This document shows, one piece after another, positions 5,377 through 10,852 of a stretch of DNA of 45,055 nucleotides; position 1 is the stretch's first letter, and every line of letters begins with the position of its first letter. Below the pieces are notes generated by a model. That model was not told the DNA's origin and did not search any database. It worked only from the letters and a program-made list of their open reading frames with translations. Origin of the DNA: a virus; the IMG/VR virus record IMGVR_UViG_3300025818_000030, positions 1 to 45,055 of that record. One strand, written 5' to 3'. A program made the position numbers and the translations under genes.

Positions 5377-5568
5377 TTAATCTACGATGAATCCAGAATC
5401 TTCCAAGTCTTCCCGTAGGACGAAATCGTTATCCACAGTTCTTACTTCGCCTTTTAGAATATCATTGACGAGTGTATTGATTTCGGACTGTGAAAGATTT
5501 GTATGTTTTTGAAAAATTTTCGTAGTTTGTGCTTTCGTGGGGTTTCCACGATACCCTATAATATTCAT
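5377..5568 (-). CDS. hypothetical small protein (63 aa)
   Basis: Unrecognised 63-residue protein with a basic N-terminal half (IGYRGNPTKAQTTK) and an acidic C-terminal half. It starts at ATG 5568 behind AGGGAGAACATAA, a clear ribosome site. Unlike its neighbours it has a normal Shine-Dalgarno leader. It lies upstream of tRNA-Gly and tRNA-Thr and may share a transcript with them. Confidence 0.7.
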   Translation of the reverse strand: MNIIGYRGNPTKAQTTKIFQKHTNLSQSEINTLVNDILKGEVRTVDNDFVLREDLEDSGFIVD

Positions 5569-5599
5569 TTATGTTCTCCCTCTTAGAGTTTACGTACTC

Positions 5600-6703
5600 T
5601 TATTTATTTTTAAAATCCATAGTGATTTGGTTTGGTCTAAAATATTCCAAAGTATCTATGTCGATGTAGAATGGGAACTTAGCTGGTAACAACCTGTTTA
5701 TAAAACCATCACTTTCAACGATACTCGGGAATAATGTTCTTATTGTGTCCATGGATGAGTAGTAGTTCACCAAGCATTCTATTTTGTCATTATTGATTAG
5801 ATCAATAAGCATTGCTTTGTCTTTTTTATTGCACCATATTCTACCTGATGCCTTTGACATATTGTTTTTTCCTGTTATGTCATTTGGTACAGGTGTTCTT
5901 CCCATAGCATTACAAAGATCGACGTATTCTTGCCCTTTATAGTTACCGGAAGAATATACGATTTTGGATTTATCATTAATAAAGTTTCTAAACTGTCTGG
6001 CATTTTTTACAAATGATTTGATATTCAATGGATGTAGCCAGAAGAAAACTGATTTTGGCAAACCGATATGATCGAATATAGTATTATCTAATACCGAAAC
6101 ATACCATTTGTTTCCTTGATTTATTAGTGTTGGCTTTTCTTTGCCGATTAGATTACAATCAGTCTGGCGATTTATACCATCATAGTATTCAAAGTTCATA
6201 CTATGTGGTCGCACGAAAGTATAACCACCTCTTACATCAAAGAACCAGTTTGGATTTTTGTACAGATGATTGATGAAATCGAAACCACTACGAATAGCTA
6301 CCGATTTTATATTATGCTCTTCCAAAAATGGGAACGCACCAACGATATACTCTTGGTCACAACTTTCAGAAATAACTTTATTATCCGACGCCATCATAGT
6401 AATCGTTTCATCTACGCAGATATTGTGCTGCATGGATTTTGTCAAAATAGTATGACTATCGGAACCACCAGTGTAATGTAACCTAATATGATCGTGAGTT
6501 TCACGAAGATACTTTAGGAAATCTACCTCGTAGTCTTTGTTATCGTCAAAGGACGCATCTTGTAAAGACTCTTCGTATAGTTCATGGTGTGTTTCGAAAG
6601 AACAATGCATGCCCGTTTCTTGTGACTCAAGTTCAGCTTTCCATTTGTTATCAAACTTCTTATCGCCGACTTGCCACCAAAATAGTTCTGTTGTATATTC
6701 CAT
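5600..6703 (-). CDS. PP-loop ATPase / asparagine-synthetase-like protein
   Basis: A 367-residue protein with the PP-loop pyrophosphatase signature TGGSDS at residues 78-83 (SGGxDS in the family), preceded by a hydrophobic strand (HIRLHY) as in the asparagine synthetase C-terminal domain, ExsB and related ATP-adenylating enzymes. It has no N-terminal Cys-glutaminase domain. The reaction is probably adenylation of a carboxylate or carbonyl followed by amine or thiol attack; the substrate is unknown. The frame extends upstream through two tRNA genes, but ATG at 6703, which follows an AATAAATA core by 5 bases, is the sensible start. A second PP-loop protein lies at 14289-15398. Confidence 0.7.
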   Translation of the reverse strand: MEYTTELFWWQVGDKKFDNKWKAELESQETGMHCSFETHHELYEESLQDASFDDNKDYEVDFLKYLRETHDHIRLHYTGGSDSHTILTKSMQHNICVDETITMMASDNKVISESCDQEYIVGAFPFLEEHNIKSVAIRSGFDFINHLYKNPNWFFDVRGGYTFVRPHSMNFEYYDGINRQTDCNLIGKEKPTLINQGNKWYVSVLDNTIFDHIGLPKSVFFWLHPLNIKSFVKNARQFRNFINDKSKIVYSSGNYKGQEYVDLCNAMGRTPVPNDITGKNNMSKASGRIWCNKKDKAMLIDLINNDKIECLVNYYSSMDTIRTLFPSIVESDGFINRLLPAKFPFYIDIDTLEYFRPNQITMDFKNK

Positions 6704-6708
6704 AATAT

Positions 6709-6716
6709 TATTTATT
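6709..6716 (-). promoter_or_regulatory. T4-type late promoter core
   Basis: AATAAATA on the minus strand, 5 bases before ATG 6703 of the PP-loop gene and directly after tRNA-fMet. Confidence 0.55.
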
Positions 6717-6721
6717 GTTGT

Positions 6722-6798
6722 TGGTAGCGGGTGAGGGATTTGAACCCCCGATCTTCTGGGTATGAACCAGACGAGATAGACCACTTCTCCAACCCGCA
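6722..6798 (-). tRNA. initiator tRNA-fMet(CAU)
   Basis: 77 nt. Acceptor TGCGGGT/ACCCGCT leaves positions 1 and 72 unpaired (U-U), the hallmark that lets formyltransferase recognise initiators (C-A in E. coli). A73, encoded CCA. The D-arm GGAG...CTC, the loop TTCATAC and the variable segment AGATCG closely follow the E. coli initiator. Anticodon stem TCTGG/CCAGA keeps two of the three G-C pairs usual in initiators. Confidence 0.85.
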
Positions 6799-6805
6799 TT
6801 AATAT

Positions 6806-6883
6806 TGGTACTCCTGGAGGGATTAGAACCCCCAACGCACAGTGTCTAAGACTGTCGCCTCTACCTAGTTGGGCTACAGGAGC
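6806..6883 (-). tRNA. tRNA-Leu(UAG)-like, class I shape
   Basis: Acceptor GCTCCTG/CAGGAGT, A73, CCA encoded. Anticodon stem ACAGT/ACTGT, loop CTTAGAC (UAG). The variable loop is 5 nt. It duplicates the anticodon of the class II tRNA at 3847-3931. The T-loop is TTCTAAT. Confidence 0.85.
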
Positions 6884-7079
6884 ATAAAAACTTATAAGAG
6901 TCTCGTCCCTACCGCTATTAGGGTTCTCTCTATCATCAGCGACAGCACTATAAAGAACTTTTCGTACACCAAGCATCCAAGGGGTGATATCTCACTGCCG
7001 ACTCCACATAAGTTGCGGTGCTTATGCTTCATAGTCTCTCACCTATACTGCTCACTTGGAACGATATACAGTTAGTTCA
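6884..7079 (-). ncRNA. candidate structured non-coding RNA (~195 nt)
   Basis: This stretch has no credible ORF but has its own promoter (7086-7114). The predicted RNA begins near 7079 and runs into tRNA-Leu. It can form several stems: GCATAAG with CTTATGT, AAGCAT with ATGCTT, CCCTA with TAGGG, and an imperfect GTTCT/AGAAC helix. The RNA holds one CTGATGA, as in hammerhead ribozymes, but the rest of that core is not evident. No known family is recognised. Confidence 0.5.
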
Positions 7080-7085
7080 AATACT

Positions 7086-7114
7086 ATTATACCACGAGTA
7101 TCGTAGTTTGTCAA
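7086..7114 (-). promoter_or_regulatory. sigma70-like promoter for ncRNA and tRNAs
   Basis: Minus strand: TTGACA 7109-7114, 17-bp spacer, TATAAT 7086-7091. It begins right after the 3' end of the serine tRNA cluster and reads into the gene-free stretch and tRNA-Leu(UAG)/tRNA-fMet. Confidence 0.8.
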
Positions 7115-7115
7115 A

Positions 7116-7207
7116 TGGCGGTCACGGCTGGATTCGAACCAGCGGAGGACGCAATGCCTCACACGCTTTCCAAGCGAGCGCAATAAGCCAGACTCTGCCA
7201 CGTGACC
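7116..7207 (-). tRNA. tRNA-Ser(GGA)
   Basis: Acceptor GGTCACG/CGTGACC, G73, encoded CCA. Loop TTGGAAA (GGA). Long variable arm. The T-arm GCTGG/CCAGC is shared with the next tRNA. Confidence 0.93.
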
Positions 7208-7215
7208 TTGAATTT

Positions 7216-7307
7216 TGGCGGATACGGCTGGATTTGAACCAGCGGTGGACGCAATGCCACACTTTCTTAGCAGGAAAGCACAATAAGCCAGACTCTGACA
7301 CGTATCC
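7216..7307 (-). tRNA. tRNA-Ser(GCU)
   Basis: Acceptor GGATACG/CGTATCC, G73, CCA. Anticodon stem CTTTC/GAAAG, loop CTGCTAA (GCU). Long variable arm. A tandem duplicate-like relative of the flanking serine tRNAs. Confidence 0.95.
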
Positions 7308-7313
7308 TTGAAA

Positions 7314-7405
7314 TGGCAGCAAGGGTGGGATTCGAACCCACGGTGGACGCAATGCCACGGCAGTTTTCAAGACTGCTGTAATAAACCAGACTCTACCACC
7401 TTGCT
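7314..7405 (-). tRNA. tRNA-Ser(UGA)
   Basis: Acceptor AGCAAGG/CCTTGCT, G73, CCA. Anticodon stem GCAGT/ACTGC, loop CTTGAAA (UGA). Long variable arm. Third of three serine tRNAs in a row, together reading all six serine codons. Confidence 0.95.
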
Positions 7406-7412
7406 ATAAAAT

Positions 7413-7488
7413 TGGTAGTCCTGGACGGTTCTGCCCCGCCGACCTCACAATCTGTCGTGCAGAGCCGCTACACTATGCCCACCGTAAA
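7413..7488 (-). tRNA. degenerate tRNA, His-like anticodon region
   Basis: The 3' half looks like a tRNA (T-stem GGCGG/CCGTC, CAGGACT, A73, CCA), but its T-loop is GGCAGAA. The 5' half (GGTGGGCATAGTG ...) resembles a histidine tRNA with GATTGTGAG around a GUG anticodon, yet the acceptor halves do not pair and the anticodon stem is broken. It looks like a chimeric or decayed tRNA at the 3' end of the next gene. Confidence 0.4.
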
Positions 7489-8376
7489 CTATTTTTGTTC
7501 GTGTCGGAGAAAAGCCTTAGTCATTGGGTTGGAATTCCACCATTTATCGACTTTGCCTGTCTCTCTAAATTCCTTCAAGCATCTGAATAGATTTCTATTA
7601 TCTTGTGCGGATGTATATGTCTGGTGATAGTCTCTGACGTATGAGAAATCATAATTACCAGAATCTGTATTGTTGATTATTTCTTCGAATTTATCAATAA
7701 AATCATCCTCAACAATATCCTTTATACATATGTCGTAGCAATGCTTTGGCATTTCGCAACTATAGTTGAATTCATTGACATCGATTTCTTCAAGGCAAGT
7801 GACTAGTCTGAGATCAAATACCTCTCTGTTCATTTTTAGTGTGTACAACACTTCGTACTCATTGATTGGTCCGTTCCCAGCACAAATCTTTTTCCAGTTA
7901 TGGACTAACCATTCCGTTGCTGCTTCTTCATCTTTTTGGAGAGCATTCATAATATCATCATCATGTTTCGCAGCGAGAATTACGCTTGAGTTCCATTTAG
8001 TAAACAGGTTTAGCATACCGAACTTATAAATGTCTTCATCGTTGTTGTGATGCAGATTGATAATCACAGGGTCATCATCGAACCTATGGATTGCTTGTAC
8101 TGCGTATGCCGCCCGTTGTGTGTAATTGTTGCCATCGGCGACACTCCACGCATGAATGACGTTTTCCGTAGGTTTGTTTTTTATGATCCATATCATACCA
8201 CGCATAAGGTTCATATGCGTTAGTCTCTTGGCGTGGTTATGAGCATGTGTCTGCGATTTATTCAATGGATCATTTGTGATTTTACCAAATTGATCTAAGT
8301 CGCTACGGCAAATTAACCAGTTGATGTATGTTCCCATGTATCCAGCGGGAAACAATAGATATATATTTTTTCTCAT
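7489..8376 (-). CDS. uncharacterised phage protein (295 aa)
   Basis: Not recognised with confidence. The N-terminus, YLLFPAGYMGTYINWLI (residues 6-22), has the position and look of a strand-loop-helix nucleotide-binding start such as the sulfotransferase PSB loop, though the usual Lys is missing. The rest is alpha/beta-like, with many Trp, His and Asp residues. It has no signal peptide or membrane span. ATG 8376 follows a GTAAATA core by 4 bases with no Shine-Dalgarno. Like the other cargo genes of the array it is a single gene framed by tRNAs, and its stop lies 1-2 bases from a tRNA-like remnant. Confidence 0.75.
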   Translation of the reverse strand: MRKNIYLLFPAGYMGTYINWLICRSDLDQFGKITNDPLNKSQTHAHNHAKRLTHMNLMRGMIWIIKNKPTENVIHAWSVADGNNYTQRAAYAVQAIHRFDDDPVIINLHHNNDEDIYKFGMLNLFTKWNSSVILAAKHDDDIMNALQKDEEAATEWLVHNWKKICAGNGPINEYEVLYTLKMNREVFDLRLVTCLEEIDVNEFNYSCEMPKHCYDICIKDIVEDDFIDKFEEIINNTDSGNYDFSYVRDYHQTYTSAQDNRNLFRCLKEFRETGKVDKWWNSNPMTKAFLRHEQK

Positions 8377-8380
8377 ACTG

Positions 8381-8387
8381 TATTTAC
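8381..8387 (-). promoter_or_regulatory. T4-type late promoter core
   Basis: GTAAATA on the minus strand, 4 bases before ATG 8376. Confidence 0.5.
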
Positions 8388-8413
8388 GGAGTTGACCATC
8401 CCTCCCAAAATTT

Positions 8414-8489
8414 TGGCTGGTCCACTAGGACTCGAACCTAGAACCTTCTGAATCAAAATCAGATGATCTACCAGTTGATCTATGGACCA
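8414..8489 (-). tRNA. tRNA-Gln(UUG)
   Basis: Acceptor TGGTCCA/TGGACCA, G73, encoded CCA. Anticodon stem TCTGA/TCAGA, loop TTTTGAT (UUG). Confidence 0.95.
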
Positions 8490-8499
8490 ATAATAAAAC

Positions 8500-8557
8500 A
8501 GGATGCGTTTACTAGTCAGATTAGAAGTCTGGTGTAAATGTTTGCTGTTAGCATCCT
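8500..8557 (-). tRNA. armless tRNA-like remnant, Arg(UCU)-like loop
   Basis: 58 nt. Perfect 7-bp acceptor-like stem AGGATGC/GCATCCT. Inside it are a TTTAC/GTAAA helix and a hairpin CAGA/TCTG with loop CTTCTAA, a perfect UCU anticodon loop. There is no D-arm, T-arm or CCA. It lies between two normal tRNAs. Confidence 0.4.
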
Positions 8558-8562
8558 AAACT

Positions 8563-8635
8563 TGGTAGCGAGTATGGGTTTCGAACCCACTAGGCCATCC
8601 GTATGAAGGATAGTTCCGTGCCAAACGGCCTCGCT
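8563..8635 (-). tRNA. tRNA with CAU anticodon (Met or Ile2)
   Basis: Acceptor AGCGAGG/ACTCGCT (one mismatch at 7:66), A73, encoded CCA. Anticodon stem TATCC/GGATG with a terminal wobble, loop TTCATAC (CAU). Very short D-loop. It is not the initiator (1:72 is paired). A lysidine-modified Ile(AUA) tRNA is possible. Confidence 0.85.
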
Positions 8636-8853
8636 AGAAACTTGGTGAGGAATGTTGCCGCTTCAATGAGACAATGCTCTCCACGCCACCACTTACTGTT
8701 ACCATGTCCTCCCCAGGCAGTACAGTCATAGCTCATACCTAAATGAGTAGCTAGGTCAGCAGCCCATGTATATTCACTAAAACGTTTAGGAGTACAGTCG
8801 TCTAGTTCGTTACCATAGGTAAAACTATCGCGGCCAGATATTAATATTGTCAT
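8590..8853 (-). pseudogene. SGNH-hydrolase N-terminal fragment
   Basis: An 87-residue frame whose first part looks like the start of an SGNH/GDSL-type protein: ILISGRDSFTYGNEL (block I, normally GDS) and a GGHGNSKWW segment (block III-like Gly and Asn). A complete SGNH protein needs about 200 residues or more. Here the last 15 codons lie inside the tRNA at 8563-8635 and the catalytic Asp-x-x-His block is absent. The reading frame looks cut by the arrival of the tRNA genes. A complete SGNH gene stands on the other strand at 9018-9839. Confidence 0.55.
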
Positions 8854-8881
8854 TGATTATGTAACCATTATATGCTACTAT

Positions 8882-8889
8882 TATAAATA
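8882..8889 (+). promoter_or_regulatory. T4-type late promoter core
   Basis: TATAAATA, the exact T4 late consensus, on the plus strand 15 bases before ATG 8905. It would drive the plus-strand island that includes the SGNH hydrolase. Confidence 0.6.
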
Positions 8890-8904
8890 TTTAGTGGAGT
8901 TAAG

Positions 8905-9028
8905 ATGAACCTTAAAATTCTCAATGAAGTAGAACACATGTTACAAACAAGCCCACAGGCTAACATGGCATCATATTGACAGTTATGCAGACGTATTGAA
9001 AGCAACATGGAAAGCAGATGCTAATTGA
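8905..9028 (+). pseudogene. frameshifted small gene
   Basis: ATG at 8905 follows GGAG by 5 bases and opens MNLKILNEVEHMLQTSPQAN, but the frame ends at TGA 8977-8979. In another frame the coding look resumes at about 8965 (IDSYADVLKATWKADAN, stop at 9026-9028). Together they would make a coherent protein of about 40 residues, so a single indel near 8965 is the likely cause. Its 3' end overlaps the SGNH start. Confidence 0.45.
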
Positions 9029-9839
9029 AGATTTAGATTACTTTAAACGGACAAAAAACTATACAGGCAAGTATAGTGGAATGGATCACCCAGATCATTG
9101 TATAGACAAAGAATGGTTCGAAAATTATCCGGTACAGGACTTTGATTATCAGTTTAACAGTTGGGGATTTAGAGGACCAGAATACGATCAGTATATTGGC
9201 AAAACAGTTAATATATGCCTAGGAGATAGTTTTACAATAAATCTTGGTGGTCCTATAGAACATAGTTGGCCAAGTTTGTTACAAGAAAAGTTTGATATAC
9301 CATGCTTAAATTTAGGTATGAATGGTGCTGGTAACGATGCTATACGCTTAGTTTGCGAAAGAGCCTCTAAAATGTTTGATGTACAAAATACATTTGTTCT
9401 TTACAGTTATCTGCACAGACGTTTAGTAAATGGAGTGTTTACAAGTAGGTCTTACGATCATTTAGATAATGTTGAATATTTTAAACAGCAAGTAATACCT
9501 GATTGTATATACCAATTTTTACCCGCCTGGAGTTATACGTTAGAAGAACAGGAGTATTTGTATGATATGACTAAGCCATACATTCATGAAACTTTTTGGA
9601 GAGAAGGCATACAAAGATCATTGGTGTCAGAGGATGTGTATAATAATCTTAAAGGCGATGACTGGACCACATATAAAAAATTTATTGATGGAGCACAACC
9701 TCATATGGATATCACTTCAGAAGAATTTAGGCTACCATTAAAATATATATTTAGTACCAACAGAGACGGTCATCATATGAGCTTAGAGAGCAACCAGAAA
9801 CTAGTAGAAAGTTTAATAGAACAATGGAAACAATCCTAG
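9018..9839 (+). CDS. SGNH/GDSL-type hydrolase
   Basis: A 273-residue protein of the SGNH hydrolase superfamily (esterases and acyl/acetyl hydrolases, some acting on surface polysaccharides). Block I is GDSFT at residues 69-73 (nucleophile Ser71). A block III-like GAGND lies at 103-107. The C-terminal Asp-x-x-His dyad is probably in RDGHHMS near residue 255. There is no signal peptide. It stands on the strand opposite to its neighbours, between two broken genes, and is visibly AT-richer (many ATA, AGA and TTA codons) than the flanking cargo genes, which suggests recent arrival. ATG 9018 has only a weak purine-rich site (GGAAAGC). Confidence 0.75.
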   Translation: MLIEDLDYFKRTKNYTGKYSGMDHPDHCIDKEWFENYPVQDFDYQFNSWGFRGPEYDQYIGKTVNICLGDSFTINLGGPIEHSWPSLLQEKFDIPCLNLGMNGAGNDAIRLVCERASKMFDVQNTFVLYSYLHRRLVNGVFTSRSYDHLDNVEYFKQQVIPDCIYQFLPAWSYTLEEQEYLYDMTKPYIHETFWREGIQRSLVSEDVYNNLKGDDWTTYKKFIDGAQPHMDITSEEFRLPLKYIFSTNRDGHHMSLESNQKLVESLIEQWKQS

Positions 9840-9961
9840 CACTAGTAGCAGGAACTCTTTACGGACTTGCGATTGGTATTATACCCAGTGCAGGCGCTAC
9901 TACTGGTTTGGTTGCACTGTTGTTTTACGATAGGGTGGAGCGACCACCTTGTAGTTTGTAG
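9824..9961 (+). pseudogene. TctA-transporter-like N-terminal fragment
   Basis: A 45-residue frame overlapping the end of the SGNH gene. METILALVAGTLYGLAIGI followed by IPSAGATTGLVALLFYD resembles the first membrane span and the GxxPGxGxT signature of TctA, the large membrane subunit of tripartite tricarboxylate transporters (about 500 residues). Only the beginning is present. The likeness stops near 9935, where the sequence TGGAGCGAC matches the 3' end of the nearby tRNA-Cys. Whether the short peptide is made is unknown. Confidence 0.4.
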
Positions 9962-10029
9962 AAACAAAAGATTGTTATTCTAGTGTTATTACGGGGAACG
10001 ACTCCCATCTACACACTCTATCGTAAACT

Positions 10030-10107
10030 TGGAGCGACAGACCAGACTTGCACTGGAATACTGCGGTTTTGCAGACCACCGGACTAACTATTTCTCACCA
10101 CTGCCGC
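10030..10107 (-). tRNA. tRNA-Cys(GCA)
   Basis: Acceptor GCGGCAG/CTGTCGC, U73 as in cysteine tRNAs, encoded CCA. Anticodon stem GTGGT/ACCGC, loop CTGCAAA (GCA). The T-loop TGCAAGT is non-standard. Confidence 0.85.
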
Positions 10108-10273
10108 ATTAAACTAATATAGACCTACTCAAGTAACTAACTGTTTCGGTCTATCAACTCCGTGTTTCCCCTATCCCACTTTCTTGGCTACTTGGTTTGC
10201 TACTAAGTTAGTTAGACTGTTTGCTACTGCGTTGACCTCAATGGGAGCCTCTAGGGTACTTTACGAGTTAAAA
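10108..10273 (-). ncRNA. candidate pseudoknotted non-coding RNA
   Basis: A 166-nt gene-free stretch between tRNA-Phe and tRNA-Cys. Hairpin ATAGACC/GGTCTAT (10148-10154 with 10119-10125) has in its loop GTTAGTTA (10134-10141 on the minus strand), which pairs perfectly with TAACTAAC 5' of it (10207-10214). The two helices form a pseudoknot. The motif AGTAGCAAAC occurs twice upstream. No known family recognised; it could be a part of a larger RNA that includes the tRNAs. Confidence 0.4.
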
Positions 10274-10349
10274 TGGTGCCGCCCCTTGGTACTGCCCCAA
10301 GATATCTGGGTCTTCAATCCAGCGCATGAACTTCCATTGCTAGAGCGGC
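10274..10349 (-). tRNA. tRNA-Phe(GAA)
   Basis: Acceptor GCCGCTC/GGGCGGC, A73, encoded CCA. Anticodon stem CTGGA/CCCAG (one A-C mismatch at 31:39), loop TTGAAGA (GAA). T-stem CTTGG/CCAAG is perfect but its loop is GGCAGTA instead of TTCGAAT. Confidence 0.8.
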
Positions 10350-10355
10350 GTTGTT

Positions 10356-10451
10356 TGGTACTCCTGACGGGATTCGAACCCGTACTACACTATCATCTAC
10401 AGTCATTTAACCGCTTATAAGGCGGGTGGTCTACCATTAACCTACAGGAGC
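10356..10451 (-). tRNA. tRNA-Ile(UAU) with long variable arm
   Basis: Acceptor GCTCCTG/CAGGAGT, A73, CCA. Loop CTTATAA (UAU). T-arm ACGGG/CCCGT. The variable region is about 26 nt and contains a small stem ACTGT/ATAGT, which is not normal for isoleucine tRNAs. 96 nt in all. Confidence 0.8.
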
Positions 10452-10460
10452 AAGAAACTT

Positions 10461-10535
10461 TGGAGCGGATGGAGAGAATCGAACTCTCGTATCTGACATG
10501 GCAAGCCAGCGCATTAGCCACTATGCTACACCCGC
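10461..10535 (-). tRNA. tRNA-Gly(GCC)
   Basis: Acceptor GCGGGTG/CATCCGC, U73, encoded CCA. Anticodon stem CTGGC/GTCAG, loop TTGCCAT (GCC). Confidence 0.93.
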
Positions 10536-10543
10536 ATTTGATT

Positions 10544-10618
10544 TGGTAGCCCGTAGGGTAATCGAAACCCTATTTCCAGAATGAAAATCTGGCGTCCTAG
10601 CCGTTAGACGAACGGGCC
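10544..10618 (-). tRNA. tRNA-Glu(UUC)
   Basis: Acceptor GGCCCGT/ACGGGCT, A73, CCA. Anticodon stem CCAGA/TCTGG, loop TTTTCAT (UUC). Confidence 0.95.
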
Positions 10619-10623
10619 ATTGT

Positions 10624-10697
10624 TTGCAAAGGTGCAAGGAATCGAACCCTGATCTGTGGAGTTGGAAGCCACCGTGTTACCATTACACTACACCGAT
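10624..10697 (-). tRNA. tRNA-Trp(CCA) or Gly(UCC), damaged acceptor
   Basis: D-, anticodon- and T-arms are present (T-loop TTCGATT). The best stem GTGGC/TCCAC gives loop TTCCAAC, anticodon CCA; a shift of one base would give UCC. The acceptor pairs only at four of seven positions and CCA is replaced by CAA. G73 favours Trp. Probably decaying. Confidence 0.55.
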
Positions 10698-10699
10698 AT

Positions 10700-10730
10700 A
10701 AAAAAGAGTGGCCTTATTCACGCTAGGCCA
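10700..10730 (-). terminator. rho-independent terminator-like hairpin
   Basis: Minus strand: TGGCCT/AGGCCA stem, then CTC and six T, about 40 bases downstream of tRNA-Tyr. It would separate that tRNA from the next ones. Confidence 0.5.
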
Positions 10731-10766
10731 AGCGCCGACCTACCCATTGGGTGATCTTGCTAGAAA

Positions 10767-10852
10767 TGGTGGGAAAGGTAGGAATCGAACCTACATAGTC
10801 TTAGACGAGGGTTTTACAGACCCGTGATTTCACCACACTTACCATCTTTCCC
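10767..10852 (-). tRNA. tRNA-Tyr(GUA)
   Basis: Acceptor GGGAAAG/CTTTCCC, A73, encoded CCA. Stem GGGT/ACCC, loop CTGTAAA (GUA). Long variable arm as expected for bacterial tyrosine tRNA. Confidence 0.95.

Noticed and set aside
6704-6976. N-terminal extension of the PP-loop gene
   Set aside because: It would translate tRNA-fMet and tRNA-Leu sequence. The family-like part starts after ATG 6703.
6884-7079. Hammerhead ribozyme
   Set aside because: CTGATGA is present, but the matching GAAA strand and the three stems could not be placed.
7018-7627. Frames of about 70-97 codons through the serine tRNA cluster
   Set aside because: They arise from tRNA sequence read as codons (repeated GFEPA-like peptides).
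10108-10273. tmRNA with a tag frame beginning ANSLTN
   Set aside because: No ALAA-type tag end, no tRNA-like ends that pair across the region, and a full tRNA-Cys follows instead.
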